Below, piece after piece: positions 34,336 through 46,706 of a stretch of DNA of 64,000 nucleotides. Made by a program: the position numbers and the translations under genes. Each line of letters begins with the position of its first letter. The first letter of the stretch is position 1. The notes below the pieces were generated by a model. That model ran no database searches, was not told the origin of the DNA, and saw nothing but the letters and a program-made list of their open reading frames with translations. Origin of the DNA: Isoetes taiwanensis (taxonomy: Eukaryota > Streptophyta > Lycopodiopsida > Isoetales > Isoetaceae); the NCBI GenBank assembly GCA_021234155.1, contig JAJEKV010000022.1, positions 7,471,961-7,535,960 of the forward strand. The letters run 5' to 3'.

Positions 34336-35965
34336 AATAAACGAATACCTAAAGATGTGAATAAACGAATACCTAAATGTTTATGGATCTTTAGTATGGG
34401 TTATGCATCTTTTATAATAATATGGGTTTATTTGCATGTTTTGTTCGTCGCCATTAATCTGCAAAATATTCCCCAGATTGTGCCAGATCAATGGCCATGA
34501 ATTTTTTTAACATAGGTTCAATTGCAAGTTTGAATGGTGCAAACACTATTAATGAATTCCAATGGTTCAAAACAAACAATTGGAACAGAGGGATAACAAT
34601 TGAACCCAGAAAAAAACCCATCTCCATCTCCTCCTTGCTCTGCTTGGATTGCAACGGATTCAACCTCCAGCAAGTAAAGGTTCTCCCCTCACGAGCCCCA
34701 AAGATGCGCTCGCCTTTAGGGTGCATCCCTTTTTAGTCTGTTATGTCGCCTTGCCTTTGCTTCGTGGCAATTAGGGACAATAAAAAATTTGGTTGCGTTA
34801 TCTCTTCTCCAGCCTTATTTTGTCCTTCGTGGCAAAGGCAACTTCAAAAAACTCGAAAGTGCGAAAGGACATTTGAATTGATGAATTCAGAGCTGGGTTT
34901 GTCTTCTTGCTGGATTTGATTTATCTTTTAGTGGAGAGATCCGTTATGATTTGTTTCTTGCTTTGATTTCAGGTTTAGGAGCACTGAATTGCAATGGGAA
35001 TGGTCTTCACACAAATGCCTTTGCTTTGCTTACATGGCAAAGCTCCCAGAACTTGGTTCTATGGTAATGGGGATGCACCCTTAACCAGAAAAAAACCACG
35101 GGCAGCAAACAATTTGGAATAGCCAAGATAGCTAAGACTCGGTCCATCATTTGCTCCTCTCTTGCCTCTGTTCCCGCATCCCTTACATCATAGCAAGGAA
35201 GCGGTCTATGCAAGAAACTTAGAAATTACATTACATAAATTTAAGGGTCAGTGTAAGAAACTCAAAAATTGTTTACCAACACAGGGTAAACAGATTGCAC
35301 ACCTTACAGTCACTCATACAAGATGTTTGGTGTTGTTTAGTGATGCGAATAGTACGACATCCAAAAATTAATAGCAGTATTGGCACTCACATCTGGTAAA
35401 AAATGTCCATTTCTCTCGTGTGACTAAAAATAAAATATACAATGATATGGACAACCAATATTTATTTGCCCTGATTTCAAGCATAAAATTCGTCTTTTCT
35501 TTCAAAGCGCTAATTACTGCCACCTTCTTTTTCTTGCAGCTCTGTTTCTTGCTGCCTCATACTTTTCTTGCAAAAGATTCGACATCTAGAACGAGGCTTA
35601 ACTCTAGAACGGGAGATGCAGCAATCAGATCTAGAATGGGAGCTTCATTTTCCTTCTGTTAAAGATCCACCCTTGTTCTGCCGTTCAAGTGATCTTGCCA
35701 CAAAGTAGTATAAGGTCATGCCGGTTCTTTGCACGAAAAGAGAGAGGTCTTGCCATCAGTTCTTTTCCTTTTTTCCTAAGCAGGGCCATAGACAGATTCT
35801 CTGTTTTTTCATTGATCTGGAGTGCCATAGACAAATCTGAAGTGCCATAGACAGATGCTTTGTTTTTTCATTGATCTTGTTATGTTGTGGATTTTTGTGG
35901 ATCTTGTTTTTTCCTTTCAAGCACAGCGGCGGGAACCCGCCATAGCCATCTGCCATGTGTCCGTA

Positions 35966-36138
35966 CATAATTCGCCCAGGCATTTATTACGCACGGGAAA
36001 AATACCCTCGGGTTTCCCGGGGGTAATCTGCTCGGCGGCGCCGCCACCGTTGGTGGCGCCTCCTCGCAGATTACCCCTCGAAAAACCCCCGGCCGGGGGG
36101 AGGGATATTTTCACTTATACATAATAAACGCCTGGAGC
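35966..36138. repeat. foldback hairpin 8
   Basis: Practically identical to hairpin 6 including the GGCCGGGG shoulder, as expected for a copy made by 3.3-kb duplication. Confidence 0.8.
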
Positions 36139-37466
36139 AAATAAACAAATAAAGAATACCTAACGATGTGAATAAACGAATACCTAAATGTTTATAGAAC
36201 TTTAATATGGGTTATGCATCTTTTATAATAATATGGGTTTATTTGCATGTCTTGTTCGAGCCCATTAATTTGAAAAATATTCTTCAGATTGTGCCAGATC
36301 AATGGCCATGAATTTTTTAACAGAGGTTCAATTGCAAGTTTGAATGGTGCAAACAATATTAATGAAATCCAATGGTTCAAAACAAACAATTAGAACAAAG
36401 GGATAACAATTGAACCCACAAAAAAACCCATCTCCATCTCCTCTTTGCTCTGCCGTTGGGCTAGATTCGAACCTCTAGGCCGTAGTGCCCTCACCAGAGC
36501 CCCAAAGATGTGCTCTGCCTTAGGGTGTATCCCCATTAGTCTGTTATGTCGCCTTGCCTTTGCTTCGTGGCAATTAGCGACAAAAAAAATTTGGTCGCAT
36601 ATTATCTCTTCTCCAGCCCTATTTCGTCCTTCGTGGCAAAGGCAACTTCAAAAAACTCGGAAGTGCGAGAGGACTTCCGAATTGCTGAATTCAGAGCGGG
36701 GTTTGTCTTCTTGCTGGATTTGATTTGTCTTCTAGTGGAGAGATCCAATGGGAATGGTCTTCACACAAATGGCTTTGCTTTGCTTACATGGCAAAGCTCC
36801 CAGAACTTGGTTCTACGGTAATGGGGATGCACCCTTAAGCAGAAAAAAACCACAAGCAACAAACAATTTGGAATAGCCAAGATAGCTAAGACTCGGTCCG
36901 TCATTTGCTCCTCTCTTGCCTCTGTTACCGCACCCCGTACCTCATAGCAAGGAAACGGTCTATGCAAGAAACTCAGAAATTACATTACATAAATTTAGGG
37001 GTCTATGTAAGATTATTTACCAATACAGGGTAAACAGATTGCACACCTTACAGTCACTCCTACAAGATTTCTAGTGTTGTTTAGTGATGCGAGAGGTGCA
37101 GCATTCAGATCTAGAACGGGAGAACGGAAGCTTCATTTTCCTTCTGTTAAAGACCCACCCTTGTTCTGCCGTTGAAGCATTTTTGCCACAGAGCAGTATA
37201 AGGTCATGCCGGTTCTTTGCACGAAAAGTGAGAGGTCTTGCTATCAGTTCTTTTTCTTTTTTCCTAAGCAGGGCCATAGACAGATGCTCTGTTCTTTCAT
37301 CGACCTGGAGTGCCATAGACAAATCTGGAGTGCTATAGACAGATGCTCTGTTTTTTCATTAATCTTGTTATGTTGTGGATTGTTGTGGATCTTGTTTTTT
37401 CCTTTCACGCACAACGACGATACTGCATGCAAGAAGCCGCCATAGCCATCTGCCATGTGTCCGTAC

Positions 37467-37654
37467 GTAATTCGCCCAGGCGTTTATTATGCACGGGAAA
37501 ATACCCTTTCGGGTCGAAGGAAGTAATCGCCGCCGGCGCCGCATCGGTGATTTAGACGAGTGGCGTCTTGCCGCCATCGCTGGTGGCGCGCCCGCAGATT
37601 ACCTCCCAAAACCCGGGGGTATTTTCTCTTATAATAATAAACGCGATGGGGCGA
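37467..37654. repeat. foldback hairpin 9
   Basis: Counterpart of hairpin 7 in the next 3.3-kb period. The loop shares GATGGCGGCAAGACG only as its complement-like CGTCTTGCCGCCATC, so the loop is inverted relative to hairpin 7. Confidence 0.7.
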
Positions 37655-39296
37655 ATAAACGAATACCTAAAGATGTGAATAAACGAATACCTAAATGTTT
37701 ATGGATCTTTAGTATGGGTTATGCATCTTTTATAATAATATGGGTTTATTTGCATGTTTTGTTCGTCGCCATTAATCTGCAAAATATTCCCCAGATTGTG
37801 CCAGATCAATGGCCATGAATTTTTTTAACATAGGTTCAATTGCAAGTTTGAATGGTGCAAACACTATTAATGAATTCCAATGGTTCAAAACAAACAATTG
37901 GAACAGAGGGATAACAATTGAACCCAGAAAAAAACCCATCTCCATCTCCTCCTTGCTCTGCCGTTGGGCTGGATTCGAACCTCCAGGCCGCAGTGCCCTC
38001 ACGAGAGCCCCAAAGATGCGCTCTGCCTTAGGGTGCATCCCTTTTAGTCTGTTATGTCGCCTTGCCTTTGCTTCGTGGCAATTAGGGACAATAAAAAATT
38101 TGGTTGCGTTATCTCTTCTCAAAATTTTATTTTGTCCTTTTCGTGGCAAAGGCAACTTCAAAAACTCGAAGCGCGAAAGGACATTTGAATTGATGAATTG
38201 AGAGAGTTCGGGTTTGTCTTCTTGTGGATTTGATTTATCTTTTAGTGGAGAGATCCGTTATGATTTGTTTCTTTGCTCGATTTCAGGTTTAGAGCAATCA
38301 ATTGCAATGGGAATGGTCTTCACACAAATGCCTTTGCTTTGCTTACATGGCAAAGCTCCCGAACTTGGTTCTATGGTAATGGGGATGCACCCTTAACGAG
38401 AAAAAAACCACTCGGCAACAAACAATTTGGAATAGCCAAGATAGCTAAGACTTCGGTCCATCATTTGCTCCCTCTCTTGCCTCGCTCCCCAAGATCCCTT
38501 ACATCATAGCAAGGAAGCGGTCTATGCAAGAAACTTAGAAATTACATTACATAAATTTAAGGGTCGTTGTAAGAAACTCAAAAATTGTTTACCAACACGT
38601 GGTAAACAGATTGCACACCTCCTGATACCACTCATACAAGATGTTTGGTGTTGTTTAGTGATGCGAATAGTAACGACATCCAAAAATTAATAGCGCGATT
38701 GGCACTCACATCCGGTAAAAAATGTCCATTTCTCTCGTGTGACTAAAAAAATAAAATATACAATGATATGGACAACCAATATTTATTTGCCCCGATTTTC
38801 AAGCATAAAATTCGCTTTTTTTCTTTCAAAGCTTAATTATTGCCACCTTCTTTTCTTTGTACTCGTTTTTTGTCGCCTCATACTTTTTCTTGCAGCATTC
38901 AGATCTAGAACGAGAGGCTTAACTCTAGAACGGGGAGATGCAAGAATCGATCTAGAATGGGAGCTTCATTTTCCTTCTGTTAAAGATCCACCCTTGTTCT
39001 CATTGCCGTTCAAGTGATCTTGCCACAAAGTAGTATAAGGTCATGCCGGTTCTTTGCACGAAAAGAGAGAGGTCTTGCCATCAGTTCTTTTCCTTTTTTC
39101 CTAAGCAGGGCCATAGACAGATTCTCTGTTTTTTCATTGATCTGGAGTGCCATAGACAATCGGAAGTGCCATAGACAGATGCTTTGTTTTTTCATTGATC
39201 TTGTTATGTTGTGGATTTTTGTGGATCTTGTTTTTTCCTTTCAAGCACAAATGGGCGGGAACCCGCCATAGCCATCTCCGCCATGTGTCCAGAGTA

Positions 39297-39458
39297 CATA
39301 ATTCGGCCCGAGGCATTTATTACCGACGGAAAAATACCCTCGGGTTTCGGGGGTAATCGCTGGCGGCGCCGCCACCGTTGGTGGCCTCCGCAGATTACCC
39401 TCTAAAACCCTCTAGGGGGAGGGATATTTTCACTTATACATAATAAACGACTGGAGCA
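39297..39458. repeat. foldback hairpin 10
   Basis: A worn copy of the hairpin 6/8 type: CGCTGGCGGCGCCGCC core, CTCTAGGGGGAGGG shoulder. Many single-base losses at C-N-G sites. Confidence 0.7.
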
Positions 39459-41018
39459 AATAAACAAATAAAGAATACCTAACGATGTGAATAAACGAAT
39501 ACCTAAATGTTTATAGAACTTTAATATGGGTTATGCATCTTTTATAATAATATGGGTTTATTTGCATGTCTTGTTCGAGCCCATTAATTTGAAAAATATT
39601 CTTCAGATTGTGCCAGATCAATGGCCATGAATGTTTTTAACAGAGGTTCAATTGCAAGTTTGAATGGTGCAAACAATATTAATGAAATCCAATGGTTCAA
39701 AACAAACAATTAGAACAAAGGGATAACAATTGAACCCACAAAAAACCCATCTCCATCTCCTCTTTTGCTGGGCGTTGGGCTAGATTCGAACCTCTAGGTC
39801 AGAGGTGCCCCTCACCGAGCCCCAAAGATGTGCTCTGCCTTTAGGTGTATCCCCATTAGTCTCTGTTATGTCGCCTTGCCTTTGCTTTATAAATTAATTT
39901 ACAAAAAAATTTGGTCGCGATATTATCTCTTCTCCAGCCCTATTTAGGTCCTTTCGTGGCAAAGGCAACTTCAAAAACTTCGGAGAAGTGCGAGAGGACT
40001 TCAATTGCTGAATTCAGAGCGGGGTTTGTCTTCTTGCTGGATTTGATTTGTCTTCTAGTGGAGAGATCCAATGGGAATGGTCTTCACACAAATGGCTTTG
40101 CTTTGCTTACATGGCAAAGCTCCCAGAACTTGGTTCTACGGTAATGGGGATGCACCCTTAAGCAGAAAAAAACCACAAGCAACAAACAATTTGGAATAGC
40201 CAAGATAGCTAAGACTCGGTCCGTCATTTGCTCCTCTCTTGCCTCTGTTCCCGCACCCCTTACATCATAGCAAGGAAGCAGTCTATGCAAGAAACTCAGA
40301 AATTACATTACATAAATTTAGGGGTCTATGTAAAATTGTTTACCAACACAGGGTAAACAGATCGCACACCTCACAGTGACTCCTACAAGATTTCTAGTGT
40401 TGTTTAGTGATGCGAATAGTATGACATCCAAAAATTAATAGCAGTATTGGCACTCACATCTGGTAAAAAATGTCCATTTCTCTCGTGTGACTAAAAATAA
40501 AATATACAATGATATGGACAACCAAGATTTATTTGCCCTGATTCCAAGCATAAAATTAAGTCTTTTTCTTTCAAAGCTAATTGTCGCCACCTCCTTTTTT
40601 TTTGCAGCTCTGTTTCTTGTCAGCCTCATACTTTTCTTGCAAGCATTCGGACCTAGAGCTGAGGCTGGTTTTGTAGAACGGGAGGTGCAGCAATCAGATC
40701 TAGAATGGGAGCTTCATTTTCCTTCTGTTAAAGATCCACCCTTGTCCTGCCACAAAGTAGTATAAGGTCATGCCGGTTCTTTACACGAAAAGAGAGAGGT
40801 CTTGCCATCATTTCTTTTCCTTTTTTTCCTAAGCAGGGCCATAGACAGATTCTCTGTTTTTTCATCGATCTGGAGTGCCATAGACAAATCTGAAGTGCCA
40901 TAGACAGATGCTTTGTTTTTTCATTGATCTTGTTATGTTGTGGATTTTTGTGGATCTTGTTCTTTCCTTTCAAGCACAGCGGCGGGAACCCGCCATAGCC
41001 ATCTGCCATGTGTCCATA

Positions 41019-41199
41019 CATAATTCGCCCAGGCATTTATTACGCACGGGAAAAATACCCTCCTCGGGTTTCCCGGGGTAATCTGCTCGGCGACGCCGCC
41101 ACCGTAGGTGGCGCCTCCTCGCAGATTACCCCTCGAAAAACCCCCGCCCGGGGGGGGGGAGGGGGATATTTTCCCTTATACATAATATTCGCCTGGAGC
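41019..41199. repeat. foldback hairpin 11
   Basis: Core CGGCGACGCCGCCACCGTAG. The shoulder is a run of G (GGGGGGGGGAGGGGG). Confidence 0.75.
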
Positions 41200-42824
41200 A
41201 AATAAACAAATAAAGAATACCTAAAGATGTGTATAAACGAATACCTAAATGTTTATGGAACTTTAATATGGGTTATGCATCTTTTATAATAATATGGGTT
41301 TATTTGCATGTCTTGTTCGAGCCCATTAATCTGCAAAATAGTCTTCAGATTGTGCCAGATCAATGGCCATGAATTTTTTTAACAGAGGTTCAATTGCAAG
41401 TTTGAATGGTGCAAACAATATTAATGAAATCCAATGGTTCAAAACAAACAATTGGAACACAGGGATAACAATTGAACCCAGAAAAAAACCCATCTCCATC
41501 CCTCCTTGCTCAAGTTGGGCTAGATTGAACCTCTAGGTCGTAGTGCCCTCACCGTGAGCCCCCAAAGATGTGCTCGCCTTAGGGTGTATCCCCATTAGTC
41601 TGCGTTATGTCGCCTTTGCCTTTGCCATACAAGAATTAGCGACAAAAACAATTTGGTCGCATTATCTCTTCTCCAGCCCTATTTCGTCCTTCGTGGCAAA
41701 GGCAACTTTAAAAAACTCGGAAGTGCGAGAGGACTTCCGAATTGATGAATTCAGAGCGGGGTTTGTCTTCTTGCTGGATTTGATTTGTCTTCTAGTGGAG
41801 AGATCCGTTATGATTTGTTTCTTGCTCTGATTTCAGGTTTAGGAGCACTGAATTGCAATGGGAATGGTCTTCACACAAATGGCTTTGCTTTGCTTACATG
41901 GCAAAGCTCCGAGAACTTGGTTCTACGGTAATGGGGATGCACCCTTAAGCAGAAAAAACCACAAGCAACAAACAATTTGGAATAGCCAAGATAGCTCAGA
42001 CTCGGTCCGTCATTTGCTCCTCTCTTGCCTCTGTTCCCGCACCCCTTACGTCATAGCAAGGAAGCGGTCTATGCAAGAAACTCAGAAATTACATTACATA
42101 AATTTAGGGGTCTATGTAAGATTGTTTACCAACACAGGGTAAACAGATCGCACACCTTACAGTCACTCCTACAAGATTTCTAGTGTTGTTTAGTGATGCG
42201 AATAGTATGACATCCAAAAAATTAATAGCGATATTGGCACTCACATCCGGTAAAAATGTCCATTTCTCTCGCGGTGTGACTAAAAATAAAATATACAATG
42301 ATATGGACAACCAAGATTTATTTGCCCCCGATTCCAAGCATAAAATTGCTTTTTCTTTCAAACCGCTAATTATCGCCACCTCCTTTTTCTTGACTCTGCT
42401 TTCTTTAGCCTCATACTTTTCTTTGCAAAAGATTCAGACCTAGAACGGAGGCGCAGGCTCTAGAACGGGAGGTGCAAAGAATCGATCTAGAATGGGAGCT
42501 TCATTTTCCTTCTCGTTAAAGATCCACCCTTGTCCCTTTGTTGAAGTGATCTTGCCACAAAGTAGTATAAGGTCATGCCGGGTTCGCTGTACCTAAAAAA
42601 GAGAGAGGTCTTGCCATCGCTTCTTTTCCTTTTTTCCTAAGCGGGGCCATAGACGATTCTGCTTTTTTCATTGATCCGAGTGCCATAGACAAATCTCGGC
42701 AAAGGCCATAGACGATGCTTTGTTTTTTCATTGATCTTGTTATGTTGTGGATTTTTGTGGATCTTGTTTTTCCTTTCAAGCACGCCGGTGGGAACCCGCC
42801 ATAGCCATCCGCCATGTGTCCAGA

Positions 42825-42988
42825 CATAGTCGCCGCCGTGCATTTATGACGACGAAAAATACCCTCCTCGGGGTTTCGGGGGTACTGCTCGGGGCGCGCC
42901 GCCACCGTAGGTGGCGTAAAACCCGCAGATTACCTAAAACCCACGCGGAGGGATTATTTTCCCTTATACATAATAAACGCCTCGAGCA
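42825..42988. repeat. foldback hairpin 12
   Basis: Strongly worn; arms are recognisable (AAAATACCCTCC and its partner TTATTTTCCC), the core reads GGGGCGCGCCGCC. Confidence 0.65.
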
Positions 42989-44113
42989 AATAAACAAATA
43001 AAGAATACCTAAAGATATGAATAAACGAATACCTAAATGTTTATGGAACTGTAATATGTGTTATGCATCTTTTATAATAATATGGGTTTATTTGCATGTC
43101 TTGTTCGAGCCCATTAATCTGCAAAATATTCTTCAGATTGTGCCATATCAATGGCCATGAATTTTTTTAACAGAGGTTCAATTGCAAGTTGCAAACAATA
43201 TTAATGAAATCCAATGGTTCAAAACAAACAATTGGAACAAAGGGATAACAATTGAACCCAGAAAAAAACCCATCTCCATCCCCGCCTTGCTCTGCCGTTG
43301 GGCTAGATTCGAACCTCTAGGCCGTAGTGCCCTCACCAGAGCCCCAAAGATGTGCTCTGCCTTAGGGTGTATCCCCATTAGTCTGTTATGTCGCCTTGCC
43401 TTTGCTTCGTGGAAATTACCGACAAAAAAAATTTGGTCGCATTATCTCTTCTCCAGCCCTATTTCGTCCTTCGTGGCAAAGGCAACTTCAAAAAACTCGG
43501 AAGTGTGAGAGGACTTCCGAATTGCTGAATTCAGAGCGGGGTTTGTCTTCTTGCTGGATTTGATTTGTCTTCTAGTGGAGAGATCCGTTATGATTTGTTT
43601 CTTGCTCTGATTTCAGGTTTAGGAGCACTGAATTGCAATGGGAATGGTCTTCACACAAATGGCTTTGCTTTGCTTACATGGCAAAGCTCCCAGAACTTGG
43701 TTCTACGGTAATGGGGATGCACCCTTAACCAGAAAAAAACCACAAGCAACAAACAATTTGGAATAGCCAAGATAGCTAAGACTCGGTCCGTCATTTGCTC
43801 CTCTCTTGCCTCTATTCCCGCAACCCTTACATCATAGCAAGGAAGCGGTCTATGTAAGAAACTCAGAAATTACATTACATAAGTTTAGGGGTCTATGTAA
43901 GATTGTTTACCAACACAGGGTAAACAAAACGCACACCTTACAATCACTCCTACAAGATTTCTAGTGTTGTTTAGTGATGCGAATAGTACGACATCCAAAA
44001 ATTAATAGCAGTATTGGTACTCACATATGGTAAAAAATGTCCATTTCTCTCCTGTGACTAAAAATAAAATATACAATGATATGGACAACCAAGATTTGTT
44101 TGCCCTGATTCCA

Positions 44114-44211
44114 AACTAATTCCCACCAGATCAGAACTTATAAACTGCCACTGCTGCATTGGTACATGAGTTCAAAAAACTGGACAACGTCACATGCCTC
44201 TCTTTACAATG
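44114..44211. other. 3' flank of the kinase gene
   Basis: About 100 bases between the end of the array and the kinase stop codon. The kinase 3' UTR must either end here or run into the array. Confidence 0.4.
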
Positions 44212-46037
44212 TCAAAAAGAATTCGGAATGCCATCTCTACTTCTTCTTGAGTTCAAGAGTGCTCCCCAAGAAAAACGACGGTGCTTTCCAGAACTAGAGG
44301 AACTGTCAGATGACTCTGCATCAGTATCATGCCTGCCATCACCAACTGAGTTACTTGGAAGCATATGAAAAGATTGTTCCGGAGATGAATGTCTATAATC
44401 CTTTCTAATAGACCATAAGGTTCTTGCCACCTCTTCCATCCCTGGTCTTTCATGCCTTGTAGGAGCTACACATTGGAAAGCCAATTCTGCTACTCTTTCA
44501 ACAACTTTATTGTTATCTGGATTCACAGAAATCTTGGGATCAACTGAATAGACAATTTTACCTTCCTGAAACCTCTTATAAGCCTATGGAATGCAGCATG
44601 GCTAAATGTTAGCACATAAGCAAGAATTACATGCCAGAATTCATTGCTACCAAGGGAATAGGACATTACCCATCTTACAGTTACTCGTTCGTCCCCTTTC
44701 TTCATAAGCTCAATAGGCCTTCTTCCTGTCAACAACTCTATTAACAAGATGCCAAAGGAATAAACGTCACTTTTGTCTGTAAGCTGGAACGTGCGAAGAT
44801 ATTCAGGATCGACATATCCAGCAGTTCCTTTAACTTGCGTAGACACATGGGTTGCATCATAATCTGCAGGCCCAACCCTAGAAAATCCAAAGTCTGCAAC
44901 CTTTGCTCTGAGTGTTTCTGTCAAAAGTATGTTGGTAGATTTGATATCTCTATGTATGATAGGTCGATCTGTAACATACTTCCAGTGTTATCAAAGATAG
45001 ACAACATGGTTGAGCATATAAATAATCAGTTTTTTTGCTGATTTTAACCTTATCCTAGGAGCTTCAACATAGATCAGTTGGATATAATCCTATACTATGA
45101 TAATATTTATTTATTCATTGTGCCTTTAGACCCTCACGTCCATCAGCGAAAGGAACAATAGGACAACAATATCAATATAATTGCAATTACCTGCATATTG
45201 ATGGAGATAAGCCAACGCATGTGCTACATCAACAGCAATATCCAACCTTCTTCCCAAGCTTAGAATGATTCCATGTTTCCCTAGTATATGAAAAACCACA
45301 TGACCAGTCATACTGCTGCATTGATTTTCAAAAAACAAGACAAAACTTACCATCTAAATGTTGACGCAGATTTCCGTTGGGTACATACTCAACTACAATA
45401 ATTCTTTCTCGCTCGGCCTCGAAGTACCCTAATAGTTTTACAAGGTTGAGATGTTCAATACTTGCTAAGATTTTTATCTCACTCTTGAACTCATCAGAGA
45501 CGCGACTTTCCAGATTATTCTGCTGCCATAAACCCGCATTTGATATGAGTACTTGATGTACCAGAGTCATGTAAGAGTGTTTGCAAAGAAGTATTTAATA
45601 CAGAAATTTTAGAAATCCTCTATTTATTGTAGTCCTAACGCGACATGAGGGTAACTAATCTCTAGTGCAGTTGTGAAATATCATAAAACCTTCTTAGCTC
45701 GTTTGACAGCAACGAAAGTACCATCCGCGAGTTGTCCTTTATAAACTTCACCAAAGCCACCCCCTCCAATAAGCAGAGAGGGATTGAAGTTCTTGGTAAT
45801 CCGGTTGAGCTCATTCATGGTAAACACTGGACCTCCATCATGATATTCATCATTGAAGTTTGAAGAGCCTAAATCAGTTATTTTACTAGTGAGATATATT
45901 GCAAATTAAATACAACAAACAAAAAACAAAACTGAACTTACCAGGAGTGACATCTTCCTTTGTCTGCTTTTTTGGCCGAATACATTGCAACATTTGAATA
46001 CAAATAGCCAGTATTGTTGAATTTGAAAATATCTTCT
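44212..46037 (-). CDS. receptor-like protein kinase, CRCK-type (calmodulin-binding RLCK family), 5' end missing
   Basis: A Ser/Thr kinase of plant signalling. Exons on the minus strand: 45942-46037, 45690-45868, 45351-45522 (or 45519), 45191-45280, 44670-44968, 44212-44583, with stop TGA at 44212. All introns are short (70-222 bases), have GT and AG ends, and phases agree. Visible: a hydrophobic stretch ([14 protein letters not shown]) before basic [22 protein letters not shown]; glycine loop [15 protein letters not shown] lysine; HRDIKSTN catalytic loop; [38 protein letters not shown]; and a C-tail rich in Ser. [18 protein letters not shown] and the GRRPIEL region resemble Arabidopsis CRCK2/CRCK3. 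The kinase domain has no stop or missing catalytic residue. The first exon(s) are not identified; the hydrophobic stretch may be a membrane anchor. Confidence 0.88.
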
Positions 46038-46706
46038 CTGAAAATTATAGCCCCTTGATCATGCAACAACAGAAGCCTTAGAAAAGCTAACAAAAGATAA
46101 GACTGATAATGAACAACATATGTATGTAGCAAGGACAAATGGAAGAACACAACATTTTCTTTACATTATGTAAACTGCCTATTTAGCTACTAGGTGCTGC
46201 TTCTTTTTACATTTTTTTTGTTCCTGAACTAATAATAAGTTCACTTAGAAATAAGGTAGACAACAGCCACCTTCTTCCATGTAAACTATAAGATAGAAGT
46301 GAATACGCTTGACAAAGGCCAACCAACATGAAAAAGTAATGTTGGTAAGTGCAGAGACTCTTGCAGACATATAACCTACAAACCTACTGCAGAGAAAAAT
46401 TCACAACACAAACTTTCTGACTCATTACGCCAAGAATTTGATGTCAGATTGTAACTGGAACCCTTAAGATGGTCAAACAGATACAAAATGTACGAATGAA
46501 TTTCTTTCCCTCTAATACAAGTAGGAAGGTATCTTAAGATGGCTACGGGACCCCAGAGTCTATCTATCCATATGCCAAGGACCTAAGTGCTTCTGATAAA
46601 CCTGAGGATTAACCCAACTCCAGGTCTAAGACAGGAAAAGGTCATAAAGTTTCCTAACAAGTACAAAATCACTACATAATTAAGGCACAGGAAGAAATTG
46701 CCCTAC

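Larger units (their letters stand above)
26595..44113. repeat. 17.5-kb modular tandem array (modules H, L and S)
   Basis: Three modules recur in the same orientation. H (about 350-400 bp) holds CATAGACAGATGCTCTG, TTTTTTCATTGATC and a long GC-rich hairpin. L (about 1.13 kb, from AAATAAACGAATACC to TTTGCCCTGATTCCAA) holds a tRNA-like core. S (about 300-350 bp, from GCATAAAATTCGTC to CCTAAGCAGGGCC) links them. The order is H-L-S-H-S-H-S-H-S-H, then mostly L-S-H repeats to a final L that ends at 44113. Hairpin-to-hairpin spacings are about 1780, 690, 720, 760, 1940, 1500, 1820, 1500, 1830, 1720 and 1810. Open frames in it are recurring chance frames. I do not know this repeat family. Confidence 0.9.

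Noticed and set aside
28941-42000. Recurring 60-246 codon frames in the array (for example at 29102-29842)
   Set aside because: They recur only because the units recur, shift frame between copies, run through the hairpin loops and show no conservation of reading frame.
26755-42988. CRISPR-like array (regular repeats with variable cores)
   Set aside because: Repeats are palindromic arms around a variable loop, spacing is 0.7-1.9 kb and the context is plant nuclear DNA; nothing about size or neighbours fits CRISPR.
26755-42988. Helitron 3' ends as explanation for the hairpins
   Set aside because: The hairpins are 160-190 bases, not 16-20, and no constant CTRR end or TC start was found around them.
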